A DNA stretch of 64,000 bases from Methyloversatilis discipulorum (GTDB lineage Bacteria > Pseudomonadota > Gammaproteobacteria > Burkholderiales > Rhodocyclaceae). Below the pieces are notes generated by a model that ran no database searches, was not told where the DNA came from, and worked only from the letters and a program-made list of their open reading frames with translations. The stretch is from positions 3,559,535 through 3,623,534 of the forward strand of contig NZ_AZUP01000001.1 in assembly GCF_000527135.1 (NCBI RefSeq). The letters run 5' to 3'. Positions within the stretch are counted from its first letter, which is position 1. Every line of letters begins with the position of its first letter. Shown here in pieces: positions 14,594-27,300 of the stretch. The translations under genes were made by a program, and so were the position numbers.

Positions 14594-15373
14594 TTACTGC
14601 ACCGTGCAGGAGGCGTCCGAATCGCTGCCCAGGCCGGTGCTGCCATTCATGCCGGCCGGACCGGGGCGGGCCGCGGTGGACGAGGGCAACGACTCGTTCA
14701 GCCCCGGATTCTCGGGCAGCGGCTGCGGCGCCGACTTGCTGCTCGACACGACGCCGGCCTGACCGACATCGAAGGTCTTGCTGCCGGCATCGTTCTTCAC
14801 TTCGATGCTGCCTTCCTCGACGTCGAACACCAGCGCCGGCTCGCCCGGCTTGCCGTCCTTTGCCTCCTCCAGCGCCTTGATGCAGGCGGGGTCGTCCTTG
14901 GTGTTCTCGTCGCACAACAGCATGCCGAAGCGCGTGCCGCGGATGCCTATCGTGGCGGTCACCGTGCTCGCGCGGTAGCCCTCGCGATTGCGCTTGCCGA
15001 TCAGGCCGGTCACTGCACGCAGGCCACCCTTGACCAGGCTATACAGCAGGCTGTCCTTCTCCGGCTTCGCCTCGTCGAAGGCGTAGCCGTCGATCTTCAC
15101 CTGGCTGCGTGGCTTCAGCGCCAGCGATGAGCCGTCACCGAATTCGATGCGCGCAACCGTGGTCTTTTCGGTGGTGATGACGTCGCCGGTGTAGATCGAC
15201 GAATCGCGCCCGAGGATGCGCGTCTTGTTGTCAGCCGTCTGTACGTACATGGTGCCGGACAGATAACTGACGCGGCCGGCGGCCGGCGTCGGCGTGGTTT
15301 GCGCAGCCAGCGGTGCAGCGACGAATGCCGCGGCCAGCATGAGCATTCGGGGGTTGGGAATGCGGACGTTCAT
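14594..15373 (-). CDS. Exported FecR-domain protein
   Basis: A 259-residue protein with a signal peptide (cleavage near AAPLAAQ) and a FecR domain: GRVSYLSGTMYV, RDSSIYTGDVITT, ARIEFGDGSSLALKPRSQVKI and a later TATIGIRGTRFG segment. In stand-alone exported form such domains occur near surface proteins and are thought to bind glycans or assist assembly; the classic FecR anti-sigma role needs a membrane anchor and sigma factor, neither of which is present. A Pro/Ser-rich tail ends at Cys-Thr-Val-Gln. The ATG at 15371-15373 follows AAGGAG, only 11 bases after the TpsA stop, so it is probably the last gene of the TpsB-TpsA transcript. Confidence 0.82.
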   Translation of the reverse strand: MNVRIPNPRMLMLAAAFVAAPLAAQTTPTPAAGRVSYLSGTMYVQTADNKTRILGRDSSIYTGDVITTEKTTVARIEFGDGSSLALKPRSQVKIDGYAFDEAKPEKDSLLYSLVKGGLRAVTGLIGKRNREGYRASTVTATIGIRGTRFGMLLCDENTKDDPACIKALEEAKDGKPGEPALVFDVEEGSIEVKNDAGSKTFDVGQAGVVSSSKSAPQPLPENPGLNESLPSSTAARPGPAGMNGSTGLGSDSDASCTVQ

Positions 15374-15384
15374 GGACGGACTCC

Positions 15385-18300
15385 TTAGCGGCACTGCAGG
15401 CGGCTGGCGCGGAAATCGCGCAGCGGCTGGTCGAATTGCGGGCCCGACGCGGTGGCGATGTCGCTCAGCGCGTCTACGCTCGCGACATTGATCGGGGCAC
15501 TGACCTGCGGCGGCGTTGACGGCAGCACGATACGCGGCGGCTGGAACACTTCCGGCAGCAGCGTGGTGGCGATCACCTGCACCTGCGGTTGCGTGACGGC
15601 CGGTTCCGAGGTGACGGCGAAACTGATGTTGAACACGGCCGTGCCGCTGCCCAGGCTCAGCGTGAAGCGGGCGCTGTCGGTGCCGTTGAAGCCCGCGTTC
15701 GCCGTATAGATCCAGCCGGCGGCTTCTCCACCGACCGTGCCGTTCTGCGGCAGACCGGTCAGCACGGCGCCCGAGCGCAGACTGAAGCTGAATGGCGTGC
15801 CGCCCTGTGCAGCGTAACTGCGGTTGATCACCGGCTGCGAGGTCGGCGAGAAGCTGAGCGTGCCGGCGCCGCCGATGCGGTCGAAGATGTCCGGCGGCAG
15901 GTCGCCGCCCAGTTCCATCGTCGCGTCGGCGCCGATGACGAAGCTGCCGGCACCGGTATTCGCGATGCCGCCGGTCAGGCCCAGATTGCCCGAACTGGCG
16001 CTCACTTCACCGAAGTTGGACAGCAGCACGCCGATGTTCGAGCTGCCGCCGCCAACCGTGCCTTCGAGCGTGCCGCGGTTCACCAAACTGCCGCTGCCGC
16101 CGATCGACGCACCGGAGCCGATGCCCAGCGTCGCGCCGCTGCCGACGATGACCTGCGCGCCGCCGCTCAGTGCGAGCGAGGTGCCGGCATCGACCACGCC
16201 GTCGCCCGTGATGTTCAGGCGTGCGCCGGCGAGCGACAGTCCGGAACCGTTCATCGTGGTGTCGCCGCCCACATTGACGTTGCGTCCGGTGCCGGCGATC
16301 GTGCCGCCCGTCCAGTTCAGGTCGTTGGCGATGTTGAGCGCGCCGTTGCCATCGACGGTGCCGGCGAGCTCGAGCGATCCGATGCTGGCCGTGCTGTTGA
16401 AGCTCACCAGCGTGTTGCTGCTGACGCGGGTGGTGCCACCGACTGCGTAGATACCGTTGATGTCGTAGTCGCCACCGTCGAAATTCACATCCCCTGCGCC
16501 GCTGATGCGCGAACCGTTGTTGAAGTCGCGCACGGCGTCTTCGAACACCAGCGTGCTGCCAGAGGCCACCAGATACTGGCCGGTATCGCCCTGCGCTCCG
16601 GCGCCATCGATATCGTCGGCGGCGATCACCAGCGTGCTGCTGCTGGCCACATCCACCGTACCGTTGTTGGCGAAGGACTCGCCGTCCTGGCCCAGTGTGA
16701 ACACCCCATCGACATCCACACGCACAGTGCCCGTATTGATGAAGCGATCAATGTCGGTCCGCGACGTGGCCGAGCTGACTGCGAACAGGCCGCTGTTGTC
16801 CAGCTGCGTACCCATGAGAGCGCCGCCGCTCAGATTGATCGTGCCCGCGTTGGACAGCCCGCTGCCGAAGTCCAGCGTACCGCCATCGAGTGTGAGCGTG
16901 CCGCCGCTGAGCACGGTGGTCGGTGCGTTGAGCACGCCCCCGGTGAGCGTCAGCGCGTTGCCATTGCCTATCGTGAGTCCGCCGATGGTGACCGATGGCA
17001 CTGCGTTAAGCGCCACGTCGGCGCCACTTGCCAGGTTGATGAACACCAGATCGGTCAGGCCCGGCAGCACGTCGCCGGTCCAGTTGGCGGCATCCAGCCA
17101 GTTGCCCGTGCCGGCGCCACCGTCCCAGCAGATGCCTACCGTGCATTGGGTGAAACCGATGCGCAATGTGCCGCCGCTGGCCTGCGTCGTGTACCCGCTC
17201 AGCGGGGCATTCACTTGCAGCGTGTCGACGGACAGGGTGCCGCCCGACCTCACCACTTCGAGCTGCATGCCTTCGACGGGCTGCGCGCTGCCCAGCGCCT
17301 GGATGGCGATCACGCCGTCGAGCAGCGTACTGCCGGTGGCGGCGACCACATCGTACTGGCCGGCCGCCGTGCCGCTGAAATCGACCTCGATGCGGCCCGC
17401 GGCGCCCTGCGTGAGTGCGCCGACGACATTGAACGTGCCGACGCTGCCAGCGCCGCCCGGTTGCAGAACGCCCCGGTTGGTGAGGGTGCCGCCGCCCAGA
17501 TCCAGCGTACCGCTGCCGGCGATGGTGCCGGTGCTGGTCAGTCCGCCCGCGCTGGCGACGATGCGTGCGCCGGACGCGATGTCCATGCGGCCGGACAGGG
17601 CGGTCAGCGACGAAACGTTGAGCGTGCCGGTATCGGCGCGGTAGCTGCCGCCGTCGTCGGCCAGACGCACCCGCGTCGCGAAGCCGCTGCTGCCCGTACC
17701 GCCGGTCTTGGCGACCGTACCGCTGTTATTGAAGGTGCCGCCGAAACCGGCGTTCTCCACGACGTTGCCGTCAGTGGCGAAGTTGAAGCGGCCACTGTTG
17801 TTGAACTCGGCACCGTTATTGACCAGCAGCTGGTATGTCCCGGCGCTGTAGTGCACGGTACCGGCGTTGTTGACGGTAAGTCCGTCGAGGACGAGGTGAC
17901 CGCCGGACGCGCGGCCGTCGATGTTCGCCGTGGCGCCGGCGAGCAGGTTCAGCGTGCCGCCGGTCAGGGTCGAACTGCCGGTCCAGTTCAGCGTGCCGGT
18001 AATGTTCAGCGCTCCGCCGTCGGCGATGTCCACGATGCCGCCAGTCAGGTTCAGCGTGCCATTGATCACGCTGCCGTCGGTGAACTGCTGCGTGCCGCCG
18101 CTGATGGCGACGTTGTCGCCGACGATGTTCAGCGTGCCCTGATGACTGCCGCTGGACGACATCTGCAGCGTGCCGCTGTCGGCGCGCAGCGTCGCGCCGT
18201 CCAGGTTGTTCAGGCGGACGTGCGTGGCGAAGCCGCTGCTGCCGGTGCCACCGGTCTTGGCAACCGTACCCGAGTTGTTGAAGTCGCCGCCGAAGCCCGC

Positions 18301-21300
18301 GTTCTCACTGACGATGCCGTCGGTGATGAAGTTGAACCGGCCCTCGTTGTTGAACACCGAGCCGTTGTTCACGAGCAGCTGATAGCTGCCGGCGGCGTAA
18401 TTGACGGTGCCGTCGTTGTCGACAGTGGCGGAATCGAGCACCAGATGGCCGCCCGAAGCGCGGCCGTCGATCAGCGCGGTGGCGCCGGAGCGCAGATGGA
18501 GCACGCCGCCAGAGATGGTCGAAGTCCCGCTCCAGCGCAGGTTGTCGGCAATGTCGAGCGTGCCGGCAAGGGCGACCGTGCCGCCACTCAGGTTCAGCGT
18601 GCCGTTGATTACGCTGCCATCGGCGAACTGCTGCGTGCCGCCGCTGATATGCACGTTGTCGCCGACGATGTTCAGCGCGCCCTGATGACTGCCGCTGGAC
18701 GACATCTGCAGAGTGCCGCTGTCGGCGCGCAGCGTCGCGCCATCCAGGTTGTTCAGGTGGACGTGCGTGGCGAAGCCGCTGCTGCCGGTGCCACCGGTCT
18801 TGGCGACGGTGCCGCTGTTGTTGAAGTTGCCGCCGAAGCCCGAGTTTTCGCTGACGATGCCGTCGGTGATGAAATTGAAGCGGCCGCGGTTGTCGAGCAC
18901 GCTGCCGTTATTCACCAGAAGCTGATAGGTGCCGGCGGCGTAATCGACGGTGCCTTCGTTGATGAAGGTGCTGCCGTCGAGCACCAGATGGCCGCCCGAG
19001 GCGCGGCCGTCGATCAGCGCGGTGGCACCGGCGCGCAGCGTCAGCACGCCGCCTGTCACCGTCGAGGAGCCGGTCCAGCGCAGCGTGTCGGCGATGTCCA
19101 GGGTGCCTTGCAGGACGGCACTGCCGCCGGTGAGGTTCAGCACGCCGTGGATCACGCTGCCATCGGCGAACTGCTGCGTGGCGCCGCTGATGCGCACATT
19201 GTCGCCGACGATATTCATCGTGCCGGTGTGCACGCCGGCCGTCTGCAGCAGCAGCGTGCCGGCACCGCTGGCCTGCAGCGTGCCGCCGTCGAGATTGTTG
19301 AAGCGGGCGAAGCTGGCGAAGCCGCTGCTGCCGGTGCCGCCGGTCTTGGCGACGGTGCCGCTGTTGTTGAAGTTGCCGCCGAAGCCCGAGTTCTCGCTGA
19401 TCACACCGTCGGTAATGAAGTTGAAGCTGCCGCGGTTGTCGAACACGCTGCTGTTGTTGATGAGCAACTGGTAGGTGCCGGCGGCGTAATTGACCGTGCC
19501 TTCGTTGGTGAAGGCGGCGCCGTCGAGCACCAGATGACCGGCGGACGAGCGCCCGTCGATCAGTGCAGTGGCACCGGCCAGCAGCCCGAACGCGCCCGAA
19601 AGGGACGACGTGCCGGTCCAGTTGAAGGTGCCGGCGATATTCGCCTGCACGCCGTTGTTCATCGCCAGACGCGCGTTGCCGGACAGCGTCAGGTTGCCTT
19701 CCAGCAGCGAGTCGGCGCTGAACAGCGTGAGCGAAGCGTTGCTGATGGTCAGGTTGTTGCCGCTGCCGGTCTGCAGGCCGCCGATCGCGTGCGAGCCGCT
19801 GCCGAGCAACACGTTCGAACCGCCGCTGAGCGATATGAACACCAGATCGTTCACGCCGGGCAGCACGTCGCCGGTCCAGTTGGCGGCGTCGGTCCACAGA
19901 CTGGTGCCGGCGCCGCCATCCCAGCAGATGCCGCCGCACACGAGCGCGTTGTAGCTGAGACTGAAGGCATTGCCGGCAATCGCGGTCGCGTAGCCGGCAT
20001 CGGGCAGCGTCACCGTGGCGAAGCTGTTACTCAGGCCGGCGCCAGCGGTGATCAGGTCGATGGCCACCGTTTCGCGAACGTAGCCCGGCGCTTCCGAAAC
20101 GATCAGCGCGCCGCCCAGTGTCGCGCTGCCGCTGACCGCGAGCTGGTCGTATTCGCCGGCCGCATTGCCGCCGACCGCCATCAGCAACTGGCCGCCGCTG
20201 CCCTGCACGTAGTTGCCGGTCACCCGCATCGTGCCGTGCGTGTAGACGCCATTGAACAGATCGCCGATGCGCATCGTGCCGTCGTTGCGCAAGGTGTTGC
20301 CCGCGCCGACGTCCACCGTGCCGAAGCCTTCGATCAGGCCGCTGGCGGCGTTGGTGAAACCGCCGATCCGGCGCAGCGTCGCACCGCTGTCGATGAAGCT
20401 GCTGCCGTTATGCGTGAGACTGCCGCCGAATTCGAGCAGGGCGCCGGCGACCACGTCGAGACGACCGTTATGCACGAAGGTGCCGCCGCCCGGCGCGCCG
20501 GAATAGCCGATGCCGAAGCGCAGGCTGCCGCTCTCCACCATGATGTCGCCATCGTTGATCACGTTGGCGTAGTTCGCCGTGCCGCCGGGAATGCCGAGGG
20601 TGCCGATGCTGGTTTCGCCGCCGCCGCTCTTGCGGATGGTGCCGCTGGCGAGGTTGTTCAGCGTCAGCGTGCCGACGCCGACCGAGCGGTCGCCGAAGCT
20701 GAAGTTGCCGGTGATGTCGACCAGCCCCGCGTTGTCGACGCGGGCGTTGCCGACGACGTCGATGTGGCCTTCCTGCCAGGCCAGCGTGCCGAAGTTGCTC
20801 AGCGAACCGGCGCCGAAGCGTTTGTAGCTGGTGCCCTGCACGTCGTCGCTGCCGGTGGTGCTGAGGGTGAGCGTGGCGCCATTGGCGATGACGAGGTTGC
20901 CGGTCAGCGTGCCGCGCGTCCAGCTGCTCTGTCCGGTGAGTGTGGCGCTGCCGCTGCCGGCGAAGGTGCCGCCGTTCCAGTCGTAGCGACCGATGGCGGA
21001 TGCGGCGTTCACCGTCAGCGTGCCGCCGGTCTGCGTCAGGTTCGCCGCCTGGAAGCCGGCCTGGGCGATCACTTGCGCGTTGCCCGCCAGTTCGAGATTG
21101 GCGATCGCGGTCGGCGCGGTCATCGTGAAGCGGGCCGAGTCCTGCACGCGCACGGTGAAGCTGCCGTCGGCGATGGCCGGTGCGGTCGATGCCGCGGTGG
21201 CCATGGCCGAGTCGACGAATTCGATGCGGCCACCGCCGTCGAACTGGCCGGTCGTGTCGAGCAGGTAGTTCGCGCTGCCGCCATAACGCACGGTGGCACC

Positions 21301-24300
21301 GAGCGCGACGTCGATGACGCCGGCGTTGGTCGCTCCGCCGGTCAGCGTCATCGATCCGCTCGCGTTGCGTACGGTCGCGCCCTGGCGGATGTCGACGCGT
21401 CGCGTCGAACTGCGCGTGCCGGCGGCGTATTCGAAGGTCGACCCGGCGGCGAAGATGGAACTGCCGCTGCCGACCATGTCACCGCCGGTCCAGCTTGAAC
21501 CGGTGCCGGTAAAGGTGACCGCGCCGCTGCCGCCGAAGCTGCCGGCGGAGAGCAGCAGGCGGGCGATCGAGGTCTGTGCATTCGCATTGAAGCTGCCGCC
21601 ACCGATGACCAGATCACCGGCCAGCGCGGAGGCCGTCTGCCCCGAGGCGCCGCCGCTCAGCGTGAGCGTGCCGCCGGTCAGGCTGAGTGTGTTGCCGGCC
21701 GTCGTCGTCAGCGACGCAATGGTGTGCGTGCCGCCGGTGAGCTGCACGTTGACGCCGTTCTCGAGGTCGATGAAAACGAGGTCGGTGGTGCCCGGCAGAA
21801 GATCGGTGGTCCAGTTCGCGGCGTCGGTCCACAACAGCGTGCCGGCGCCGCCGTCCCAGCAGATGCCGCCGCAGATCGCGCCGGCGTAGCTGAGCACGTG
21901 ACGGTTGCCGACCGTCAGCGTGCTGTAGCCCGATGGCAGCGTGACGCTGGCGAAGCTGCCGCTCAGTGTGTTGGCGCTGACGATGTCGGTCTGCAGCGCA
22001 GTCGGCTGGTAGCCGGCCAACTGGGTGACAGCCAGCGTGCCGCCCAGCGTGGCCGCGCCACTGACGACCAGCGCGTCGGTGCCGGCGCTGCCGCGCTCGA
22101 TCTGCAGCGCGCCGTCGGCGGCCTGCACGTACTGCCCGGTGATGCGCAGCGTACCGATGGCGTCCGCGCCGCCCGGCGCGACGATGCCCCGATTGAGCAG
22201 ACCGGTGCTGCCGACGATCAATGTGCCGTGGCCGGCGATCGTGCCGGTACTGGTCAGTGCGCTGCCGCTGGTGCTGAAGCTGGTGCCGGACAGCAGGTGC
22301 AACACACCGGGGTTGTTCGCGAAACCCTCGGCCATGACAGCGCCCTGGGCCACGGTGAAGCTGCCGGTGTTGATGAAGCGGACCGGGCTCCAGAAGTTGA
22401 AGGTGCCGTTGCCCTGCTTCACCAGCGTGCCGGCATTGACGAAACTGCCGGCGCTGCCGCTCTGGTACCACGCGCCGGCGTTGGTATTGCTGGCGGTATC
22501 GACGTACAGCGTCGCGCCGGCCGCATTGGTGAAGGTGGCGTTGCCACCGAGGTAGAAATAGCCGCCCGGCTTGTAGAGGCTGCTGTTGCCGGAGGCATTG
22601 GTGTGCACCATCGAGCGCCCGTTGAGGCCGAAGGAGTTGCCGCCGGAAAGTTGCAGGATGCCGCTCACGGTCAGCGTGCCGCTGCCGCTCACGTCGCCGC
22701 CGGTCCATTCGTAGCGACCCGACAGTTCGTTGTCGCCGCTGCCGGCGAGATAGCCGCCGCTCTGGCGCACCGTGATGCCGAGATCGAGGCCGTCGGCCAG
22801 CATCAGCGTGCCGCCGCTGATCACCAGCGGACCGCTGCCCGAGAAGGTCGCCGTCGCTGCGGCGTTGGCCGTGACAGTGGTGCCGGGCGCGGTGACGATT
22901 TCAAGGCTGCCGGCGCCGCCGATGACATGGCTGCCGGTGAGCAGGTGGGCCGGTGAGCCCGTGCTGGTCACGCCCAGCGTGACCCGCCCCTGTTCTATCT
23001 GCAGCGTGCCGCTCTGCGTCAGCGCCACCAGGCCGAAGCTGCCGAAGTCGAGGCGACCGCTACCCGATTTGATCAGCGTGCCGGTGTTCACGAAGCTGCC
23101 GGCGCTGCCGGAGTCGTGATCGATGTACGTGATGCTGCCGCTGCCGGCGACGTCCAGCCGCAGCACGCCGCTGTTGCGGAACACTGCGCCGTTCTCGAGA
23201 TTGAAGCCGCTGCCCGAAGTGTTGGCGATGCGGCTGTCGCCGCTTGCATTGACGTGGTCGAGCAGCGTGCCGTCGCGCAGATAGACCGTCGTGTTGCCGG
23301 TCTGCGTGAAGCGGCCACGTTGCGTCAGCGTGCCGCCACCGTTGATCGTGCCGCCGGTCCAGCTCAGGTCGCCAGTCACCTCTGCGGCGTTGGCGTTGCC
23401 GATGGACAGCGTACCGCTGCTCAGTTCGAGGTCGGTTGCGACCGTCGTACCGTGGCCCAGCACCAGCGTGCCGCCGCTGACGGCCAGTACGCCATCGCCA
23501 TTGACGGCGAAGCCGCTGGCGGTGGTCGTGCTCCCGGCGCGCACCAGAACGCGTGCGTTGTCGGCGATCGTCATGCTGCCGCCGAGCGCGATCGCCGTTC
23601 CGCCGAACTCCACCGTGCCGGCGTTCACCGCGAAGCTGCCGTTCTGGTTGAAGGCGAGTGAACCGTAACTGCCGAAATCCACGCGTCCGCTGCCGCTCTT
23701 GACCAGGGTGCCGGCGTTCTCGAAGCGACCGCCGCTGCCCGAGTCGTGATCGATGTACATGATGCTGCCGACGCCGGCGGTATCCAGCGTGAGCACGCCG
23801 GTATTGCGGAACAGGGCACCGTTCTCGACGTTGAAACCGCTGCTCGACGCGTTGGCGATGCGGCTGTCGCCGGCCGTGTTGGTGTGCAGCATCTGCAGGC
23901 CGTCGCGCAGATAGACAGTGGTGTTGCCGCTCTGGATGAATGCGCCATTCAGCGTCAGCGTGCCGGCAGTGGCGACATCGGCGGCGCGCACGGTGCCGCT
24001 GTTCCAGACGAAGTCGTCATTCATCGTTGCCGAGCCGGTCAGCGACAGCGTGCCGGATGCCTGCGTAAAGTCCACGTCGATGCGGGCGCCATCGGCCAGC
24101 GTCAGCGTACCGCTCTCGTGCAACAACTGACCGTCACCGGAGAAGCGCGCCGTGGCGCTGATCGTGCTGGCGTGCGAACTGGTGAGCTGCAGCGCGGTAC
24201 CGTCCGCCAGTGTGGTGTTGCCGGACAGCAGATGGCCGCTGCCGCCCTGGACGATGATGCTGCCCTGCAGGAGGTTGAGCTGACCGGCCTGCTGCAGGCG

Positions 24301-27300
24301 GGTCGGGTTGTAGATGTAGAGGGCGCCGCTGCCGGTCTTGTTCAGCGTGCCCTGGTTGTGCAAGGTCCCGCCTGCGCCGCTGCTGTAGTAGGTGCCGAAG
24401 TTGCCGCCGCTGGTATCCACCGTCAGCACGGCGCCGGCGGCATTGCGCAGTTCGCTGCCTCCGCTCAGGTAGAAATAGCCGCCGGTCTTGGCGATGCGGC
24501 TGTTGCCGCTGGCATTGGTGTGTACCAGCGTCGTGTCGTTCAAGCCGAAGGAAGCGCTGCCGCCACCGATGTCCAGCACGCCCGACAGCGTCAGCGTACC
24601 GCCACCGCCGATGTTGCCGCCGGTCCAGTCGAAGTCGCCGCTTGCTGCGGTCGAGCTGGCAACGTTCAGGGTGCCGCCGCTGAGCGCGATGTCGGAACTC
24701 ACGCTGCTCAGGTTCAGGTTCAAGGTGCCCGACACCACCTCGATCCGCGTCTGTCCCTGGTCGGCGTTCAGATTGGCGGTATGGCCGGCCACGCGCAGCA
24801 GAGACGAGGGCAGCGCGAGTGCCGCGTTGTAGTTCACTGTGCCGCCGCGGATGTCGATCGCGTCGAACGCCAGCCCGGCGCCGGCAAAGGTGCTGGTGCC
24901 GTTGTTCTGCACGAAGCTGGCGATGTGACCGGCTGCGTTCGCTGTGAAGGCGCTGCTGCTGTTCAGCGTCACCGCGTTGAGATCGAGCGGCCCCTGCGTG
25001 ATCAGCTGTCCGCTGCCGTTGAGCGTCAGGTTGCCGGCGACCATGGTTTCGCCGATTACCGTCAGCGAACCACCGTTGATGTTCAGGTGTTCTTGCGAAA
25101 TCAGTTCGCCTACGGTCCAGGTGCCGGACGACAGGGTGACCGTGGGCGTGTAGCCGACGCGGTCGATGAGCACCGACATCGACGCGCTGTTCGGGGCGAA
25201 GCCGAGCGACCAGTTGGTGCCGGTACTCCAGTCACCGTTGCTGTTGGACACCCACTCGTTCACCTCTCCCGGCAGCGCCTCGCCGGTGGCCAGCAGATAG
25301 GTGCCGACGCCGTAGAAACTGTCGTAGCCGAAGCCGGCGGGCACGTTCAGCGCGGTGAATTCCGAAGTGCCCGAACGCGTGGTGTAGCGGATCAGCGGGA
25401 AGGCTTCGTTGCTGTCCGGCGTGAAGCCGTTCGTATGGGCGACCTGCAGCGTGCCACCGAAGGTCAGCGTGCCATTGACGTCGAGGGCGCCGTGCCCCGT
25501 CCCGCGTTCGACGCCGCCGATGTCGAAGCGCAGCGTTCCGCTCGCCGTCAGTACCAGATTGCCGGTGAGGTTCAGCACGCCGCCCTCGGCGAATATCGTG
25601 CCGCTGTTGGTCAGCGTTGTGCTGCCCATGTTCAGCGCACCGGCGCCGCGCACCGAGCCGCTGTTGATGAAGCTGTCGCCGGAATGCAGTTGGCCGCCGG
25701 CCAGGCGCAGGGTGCCCGTGTTGGTCCACACGTCCGTGCTGGCCCAGCTGTTCAGCGAAATTTCCTTGCCGGCGGTGTTTGCGGAAATGGTGCCGGCGTT
25801 GGAGCCGTTGTTGCCGAAATAGATGTGGCCGCCGTTGGAGCCGGCGACGGTGACGCCGGCGCCGATGGAGAGCGAGTAGGAGCCGGAGCCGTAGCCGATG
25901 AAGTTGGAGGCGCGCACGGCGTTGTGCGATCCGCCGAAGAGAATGGAGCCGTTGCCGCCGATGGACCAGGCGCCGGAGGTGCCGCGCAGGAAGGTCGAGT
26001 TGCCGCTGGAGGCGAGGGTGACTTCGGCGTTGTCGAGCGTGAGCGCGCCGACGATGTTCAGATCGCCATTGTTGGCGATCAGTACCTTGCCGGCATCTGC
26101 AGCGCCGCCCAGTCGCGACAGCGTGACATTGGACATCGTGCCGCCGGTCGCCCGCAGCTGCGATCCCAGCATCAACTGCAGTGCGCTCAGCGTGCCGCCG
26201 CTCATCGCGCTGCCGCTGCCGGCGGTGATGAGGCGGCCACCGGCGATGGTGCCGCCGCTCAGCGTCAGCGCGCCGGTTTCCAGCTGGGTACCGATGTTCA
26301 GCGTGCCACCCGACATGGTCAGGCGGCCGTTGATGACCGAGTCGTCGACCAGCGTCAGCGTGCTGCCGCTGATGACGATGTTCTCGTTTGAATAAAGACT
26401 GTTGACGACGAAGTTGCTGGCCGGTGAGGTGCTGCGCACCGTGACCGTCAGGTCGCCTGCCTGATCAATCACCACGTCGTTCTGTGCGCCCGGAATGAAG
26501 CCGCCGGCCCAGTTCGACGCGACGTCCCAGAAACCGGAGGACTGCGCGATCCAGGTGCTCGCGATGCTGCCGGTGGCGAAGCTGATGGCGTTCGAGAAAC
26601 TGGTGGCCGTGAGGCCCAGCGTGCCGCTGTCCACAGTGTCGAACGTGCCGCTGAGGCAACCGTCGGCGCCGCAGGACAGTACCGTGTAGCGATCCTGCGT
26701 GCCGAAGCTTAGACCGGCGGCTGGCGCCAGGCGCAGGTCGCCGTCGAGTGCGGCGTTGCCGCTGACGACCAGATGGTCCTGCTCGGCGGCGAGCGTGCCG
26801 AGCACGTCCGCTTCGATGACGCCGCCGGCGGTCTGGGCGTAGTGGCCGGTGAGGGTGAGCGTGCCGGCGCTGCCGTCGCCGCCCGGGCGCAGCGTGCCGG
26901 CATTGGTCAGCGTGGCGCCGCCGAGATTGATCGTGCCGCTGCCCTGGACGATGCCGTCGTTCTGCAAGGCGCCAGCGATCAGCGTGGCGCCGTTGAACAC
27001 GTCCAGCGTGCCGGCATTGACCGGGAAGTCGCTGGCGGTGAGCACGCCTTCTTCCACCCGCAGCGTGCCGCTGTTGGTCAGCGGCATCGCAAGTGTCACG
27101 GCCGCGGTGCCGGTCTTGCGCAGCAGGCCGGCGTTGTCGATGCGTCCGCTGCCGCTGAAGGTGAAGCCGGTGCCGCCGACGACCTCGAACTCGCCGGACG
27201 CCAGCACGGACAGGCGGCCGCCGTCCTGGATCTGCAGACCGCTGGTGCCCGAGGTCGTCCGTGTGGTACCGGCGATTTCCAGCGTCCGTGACATCGTCTT

